Origin: Rhodothermales bacterium
GTDB taxonomy: Bacteria; Bacteroidota; Rhodothermia; Rhodothermales; UBA10348
Direction of reading: 5' to 3'
NCBI GenBank assembly: GCA_017643395.1
Contig: JAEPNP010000001.1
Location: 1,865,806 to 1,929,805, forward strand
DNA: 64,000 nucleotides
In this document: piece by piece, positions 60,212 to 64,000 of the stretch
Layout of the letters: each line of letters begins with the position of its first letter
Numbering within the stretch: the stretch's first letter is position 1
The notes under the pieces: model-generated
What the model was told of the DNA's origin: nothing
Database searches by the model: none
The model's input: the letters and a program-made list of their open reading frames with translations, nothing else
Program-made: the position numbers and the translations under genes

Positions 60212-63200
60212 ATGAGACGCTTCCTCACGCCGTTCGCGGCGCTTCTCATCGGTGTGCTGTTCGCGTATGACGCAACGGCCCAGATAGACTCCGCCCTGTA
60301 CGAGGGCCTCGAATACCGCCTGGTCGGTCCGTATCGCGGCGGGCGCTCCGCTGCCGTTGCCGGCGTGCCTGACCAGCCAGACCTGTATTACATGGGCGTC
60401 ACCGGCGGTGGCGTCTTCCGGACCACCAACTCGGGTGAGTCCTGGGAGAATATCTCTGACGGCTATTTCGGTGGCTCGATCGGTGCAGTTGCCGTGAGCG
60501 AATGGGACCCGAACGTGATCTACGTCGGCGAAGGCGAAGAGACCGTTCGCGGCAACGTCTCCTACGGCACCGGGATGTGGAAGTCGGAGGATGCCGGCAA
60601 AACCTGGTTCCGGATCGGACTCGAGGATTCGGAGCGCATCACCAACATCGTCATCCACCCGCGCAATCCTGATCTGGTGTATGCCGCAGTGCTCGGCCAT
60701 CTTCATGGCCCGCATGAGACGCGTGGCGTGTACCGCTCCACGGACGGCGGCGAAAGCTGGGAGAACATCCTGTATGTAAACGACCAGTCCGGTGCGGTGG
60801 ACATCGAAATGGAGCCCGGCAACCCCCGGGTTCTCTACGCCTCTACCTGGCGCGTCATCCGCACGCCCTACAGCCTCGAATCCGGTGGTGAGGGTTCACA
60901 CCTCTGGAAGTCCACCGACGGCGGCGACAGCTGGGAGAAGCTGACCGATGCCGGGAACGGCCTTCCTGAAGGCACCATCGGCAAGATTGGCGTGGCCGTA
61001 TCGCCCGCGAATCCTGAGCGCGTGTGGGCCATCGTCGAGCACGAAGACGGCGGCGTTTTCCGCTCCGAAAACGGCGGCGAGAGCTGGCGACTGATCAACG
61101 ACGATCGCAGTCTGCGCCAGCGCGCGTGGTACTACACCCGCATTTTCGCCGACACCAAGAACGAAGACGTGGTGTACGTCATGAACGTGGGCTTCCACAA
61201 GTCCACCGATGGCGGCCGCACGTATGAGCGCATCCGCACGCCTCACGGCGACCACCACGACATGTGGATCAATCCACACCACCCCGAGCGGTTTGTGATC
61301 GCGGACGATGGGGGTGCGCAGGCCACCACCAACGGCGGAGAGACCTTCTCGACGTACATGAACCAGCCGACGTCGCAGTTCTACCGGGTCACCACCGACA
61401 ACCATTTCCCGTACCGCATCTACGGGGCGCAGCAGGACAACTCCACGGTGCGCATCCTGCACACCTCGAGCGGGAGCGAGAGTGACTGGGAGCCGACCGC
61501 CGGCGGCGAGTCCGGTCACCTGGCTCCGCATCCGGACAACCCGGACATCGTGTACGGAGGCAGCTACGGCGGCCTGCTGACCCGCGTGGACCACGAGAAC
61601 GGCCTGCGTCGCAACGTCAACGTCTGGCCGGACAACCCCATGGGTCACGGGGCGGAGGACTATCGCTACCGGTTCCAGTGGAACTTCCCGATCCAGTTCT
61701 CACGCCACGACCCGGGTGTCGTCTACACGGCCGCCAACGTGCTCTTCAAGTCAGAGAACGAGGGACAGACCTGGGAGCAGATCAGTCCGGACCTTACTGT
61801 CGGAGACCCGTCGACGCTCGGCCCCTCCGGTGGTCCCATCACCAAGGACAACACCGCCGTCGAGTACTACGCCACGATTTTTGCCGTGGCGCAAGGTGAG
61901 GAAGAGGGGGTGATCTGGGTCGGCTCGGACGATGGGCTCATGCACATCACCCGCGATGGCGGCGAGAACTGGACGAACATCACTCCTCCGGACCGGATCT
62001 GGCCCGAGTGGATGATGGTCAACGACATCGTAGTCGATCCCTTCAATGCAGGTGGCGCCTACGTGGCGGGTACCCGCTACAAGTTGGACGACTTCGCGCC
62101 CTATCTGTACAAGACCGATGACTACGGGGCGACGTGGAGCAAAATCACAAACGGCATCGACGGCTCGCACTTTACCCGGGCCATCCAGCCCGATCCGGAG
62201 CGCGCCGGCCTACTTTATGCCGGCACGGAGTTCGGCATGTACATCACGTTCGATGACGGCGCCAACTGGCACTCGTTCCAGAACAACCTGCCCATTTCTC
62301 CGGTCACCGATCTGGCGTGGAAGGATCACGACCTGATCGTCGCCACACAGGGTCGCAGTTTCTGGATCATGGAGGATTTGATGCCGCTGCACCATGCCTC
62401 GGCGGCCATGGCTGAGCAGCCGTTCGCATTGATCGGCCCGGCCGCGGTGCACCGCATGGTTTCCGGCCGCAACGAAGTGGTCTTCCGGTACTACCTCAAC
62501 AATCCCGACGAGGACACCGACGTCACTGTGCGTGTCCTGGAGCAGGACGGGGACATCATCGAAACGTTCGACGATGACCTGGACGCCGAGCACGGCATGA
62601 ACAGTGTCAGTTGGGACATGCGCTACGAGGACGCCGAGGACTTCCCCGGCATGATCCTGTGGTCCGGCGGCGGAATGCGCGGCCCGATGGCCGTGCCAGG
62701 CCGCTACACCGCGCGACTGATTGTCGGAGAGGATTCCACGGACACCGACTTTACAATCCTGGCCGATCCCCGCAGCCCATCCACGGCTGCAGACCGCCAG
62801 GCACAGTTCGACTTCCTGATCGAGGTCCGCGACAAGCTGACCGAGACGCACCAGGCCATCAAGCGCATTCGCGCGGCCCGGGAGCAGATCAATGGCGTGC
62901 TGGGTCGCGTGCCCGAAGGCCATGCTTCGCGAGATGCCCTCAAGGAGGCCGCCCAGGCCATGCTGGATCCCATGAAGGAGATCGAGGAAACGCTGTACCA
63001 GACCAAAAACCGGAGTGGTCAGGATCCGCTGAACTTCCCGATCCGGCTGAACAACAAGTTGGCCTCTGTCGGCGGTACGGCCGGCGGCGGGGACTACCGG
63101 CCCACCGACAACTCGATCGTCGTGCGCGATGAGCTGGTCGCCGCCATCGACGCCGAGCTGGCCAAGCTGGCGGAGATACTCGCCACCGATCTGGCGGCCT

Positions 63201-63253
63201 TCAACGCCGCCGTCAGGGAGGCCGACATACCGGCGATTGTGCTCGACAACTGA
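60212..63253 (+). CDS. Exported sortilin/BNR-repeat propeller protein (copy 2)
   Basis: A 1013-residue paralogue of the protein at 51035. The signal peptide is [24 protein letters not shown]. Asp-box motifs occur throughout ([72 protein letters not shown]), making up the sortilin-like double propeller. A FnIII-like domain and C-terminal helices follow ([30 protein letters not shown]). It lacks the Met/Arg and Gly/Phe-rich insertions of copy 1. TATATTGA at 60137-60144 in the upstream gap resembles a -7 element. A strong terminator closes the transcription unit. Confidence 0.88.
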   Translation: MRRFLTPFAALLIGVLFAYDATAQIDSALYEGLEYRLVGPYRGGRSAAVAGVPDQPDLYYMGVTGGGVFRTTNSGESWENISDGYFGGSIGAVAVSEWDPNVIYVGEGEETVRGNVSYGTGMWKSEDAGKTWFRIGLEDSERITNIVIHPRNPDLVYAAVLGHLHGPHETRGVYRSTDGGESWENILYVNDQSGAVDIEMEPGNPRVLYASTWRVIRTPYSLESGGEGSHLWKSTDGGDSWEKLTDAGNGLPEGTIGKIGVAVSPANPERVWAIVEHEDGGVFRSENGGESWRLINDDRSLRQRAWYYTRIFADTKNEDVVYVMNVGFHKSTDGGRTYERIRTPHGDHHDMWINPHHPERFVIADDGGAQATTNGGETFSTYMNQPTSQFYRVTTDNHFPYRIYGAQQDNSTVRILHTSSGSESDWEPTAGGESGHLAPHPDNPDIVYGGSYGGLLTRVDHENGLRRNVNVWPDNPMGHGAEDYRYRFQWNFPIQFSRHDPGVVYTAANVLFKSENEGQTWEQISPDLTVGDPSTLGPSGGPITKDNTAVEYYATIFAVAQGEEEGVIWVGSDDGLMHITRDGGENWTNITPPDRIWPEWMMVNDIVVDPFNAGGAYVAGTRYKLDDFAPYLYKTDDYGATWSKITNGIDGSHFTRAIQPDPERAGLLYAGTEFGMYITFDDGANWHSFQNNLPISPVTDLAWKDHDLIVATQGRSFWIMEDLMPLHHASAAMAEQPFALIGPAAVHRMVSGRNEVVFRYYLNNPDEDTDVTVRVLEQDGDIIETFDDDLDAEHGMNSVSWDMRYEDAEDFPGMILWSGGGMRGPMAVPGRYTARLIVGEDSTDTDFTILADPRSPSTAADRQAQFDFLIEVRDKLTETHQAIKRIRAAREQINGVLGRVPEGHASRDALKEAAQAMLDPMKEIEETLYQTKNRSGQDPLNFPIRLNNKLASVGGTAGGGDYRPTDNSIVVRDELVAAIDAELAKLAEILATDLAAFNAAVREADIPAIVLDN

Positions 63254-63276
63254 CGCCAACACCTGCGCGCAAACGA

Positions 63277-63309
63277 CGGCCGCGTCCCCCCGGGGGGCGC
63301 GGCCGTTTT
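63277..63309 (+). terminator. Rho-independent terminator after the propeller gene
   Basis: Arms CGGCCGCG (63277-63284) and CGCGGCCG (63298-63305) are perfect, extended inward by five C paired with G residues, followed by TTTTGCGTTT. It lies 23 bases after the stop of the propeller gene. Confidence 0.92.
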
Positions 63310-63395
63310 GCGTTTGCGGGAAGGACGCACATTGCGAGAAGGACTCAAGTGCAGGCGGCATCGTCCGATACCAGAACCTCACGAAGTCCTTCGAT

Positions 63396-64000
63396 ATGCA
63401 CCGCCTCGACCACACTCCGCATTCGGTCGTCCTCGGTGGAGCCGGTTTTGTCGGCTCCCACCTGTGTGACCTGTTGCTGTCCGAGGGACACCAGGTCACG
63501 TGCGTCGACAGTCTTGTCACGGGCCGGGCCGCCAACGTCGAACATCTACTCGGTCGGAGCGATTTCGAGTTCGTGGCCACCGACATCCGCAACGATATCC
63601 CGGTGGACGGCCCCGTGGATTTCGTCTACAACATGGCGAGCCCCGCATCGCCCAAGCACTACTTCGAACTGCCCATTCTGACCCTGGAGACGGGGTCCAT
63701 CGGCACCCAGAAGGCGCTGGATTTCGCCCACGCCCATGGAGCGCGCTTCCTGATGGCGTCTACCTCGGAGGTGTATGGCGAGCCGGAAATCCATCCGCAG
63801 GTTGAGACCTACTGGGGCAACGTCAACCCCATCGGCGTGCGCTCGGTTTACGACGAGGCCAAGCGCTATTCGGAAGCCCTGGTTATGGCCTACCGGCGCG
63901 AGCTGGATGCAGACACGGTCATCGTGCGCATCTTCAACACGTACGGACCGCGCATGCGGCCGGACGACGGACGGGCACTGCCCGCATTCATCTCCCAGGC
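63396..64000 (+). CDS. UDP-glucuronate decarboxylase-like NAD-dependent epimerase (3' end outside window)
   Basis: The frame from the ATG at 63396 stays open to the end of the window (201 residues seen of about 310-320), so the gene is cut. The product is a short-chain extended dehydrogenase: [15 protein letters not shown] (NAD site), [37 protein letters not shown] (with catalytic Ser/Thr), [16 protein letters not shown] (YxxxK) and [24 protein letters not shown] with [15 protein letters not shown] is characteristic of UDP-xylose synthase, which forms UDP-xylose from UDP-glucuronate for surface polysaccharide. Other epimerases lack these blocks. It follows the terminator and has its own promoter presumably in 63310-63395. 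Confidence 0.93.
   Translation, partial: MHRLDHTPHSVVLGGAGFVGSHLCDLLLSEGHQVTCVDSLVTGRAANVEHLLGRSDFEFVATDIRNDIPVDGPVDFVYNMASPASPKHYFELPILTLETGSIGTQKALDFAHAHGARFLMASTSEVYGEPEIHPQVETYWGNVNPIGVRSVYDEAKRYSEALVMAYRRELDADTVIVRIFNTYGPRMRPDDGRALPAFISQ

Overview
The window reads as high-GC (about 60-65%) chromosomal DNA from a member of the Bacteroidota/Rhodothermota lineage, most likely order Rhodothermales (inference). The reasons are a complete BatABCDE-type aerotolerance locus, a SdhCAB succinate dehydrogenase with a single five-helix cytochrome b subunit, type IX secretion (T9SS) sorting domains of the NPFNPST type on secreted proteases, and several large exported proteins, in a GC-rich background that Rhodothermales have and most Bacteroidetes do not. 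Genes are dense, with many 1-20 base overlaps or ATGA-type junctions. No rRNA, tRNA, CRISPR array, phage or insertion sequence was recognised.

Layout. 1-4179 (+): a lipid-transport (MCE/Mla) ABC module, cut by the left edge, followed by an HD-domain protein and a DUF445 membrane protein. 4269-12137 (-): thymidine kinase and a seven-gene Bat locus headed by a DUF58 protein, with no MoxR ATPase next to it. 12363-13876 (+): a YceI protein and purQ. 13881-19380 (-): sdhCAB plus a small membrane protein, then a non-coding composite repeat, then citrate synthase. 19939-24572 (+): an unusual 944-residue RNase E/G, an outer-membrane-like protein, a small conserved protein and a metallo-hydrolase. 24585-36438: mostly minus-strand envelope genes (PqqB-like lipoprotein, SDR, amidase, an ECF sigma/anti-sigma operon with two coiled-coil proteins, a LysM lytic transglycosylase, a carboxyltransferase), with RidA on plus.

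36510-42138 holds a protein with a long Glu-Pro repeat, a divergent outer-membrane beta-barrel protein, a candidate structured RNA with its own terminator (39727-39912), and two overlapping Gfo/Idh/MocA oxidoreductases. 42245-50800 (-) is a tandem array of three paralogous secreted subtilases with S-layer-homology-like repeats; two of them carry T9SS tails. 51035-63253 (+) contains two paralogous sortilin/BNR propeller proteins around a propeller-amidohydrolase, a glutaminase and a beta-lactamase-like lipoprotein. The right edge cuts a UDP-glucuronate decarboxylase-like gene.

Taken together the region mixes core metabolism (TCA, purine, dTMP salvage) with cell-envelope maintenance and a large secreted proteolysis/peptide-scavenging block. 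The least explained signals are non-coding: (i) a composite element (GC-rich short tandem tract plus three TGGAAT/ATTCCA hairpins at about 50-base spacing) found in the same orientation immediately after the stop codons of gltA and glsA; (ii) the structured RNA at 39727-39912; (iii) 22-23 base iterons plus a GTCAC-N6-GTCAC box shared by the upstream regions of two of the subtilase genes.
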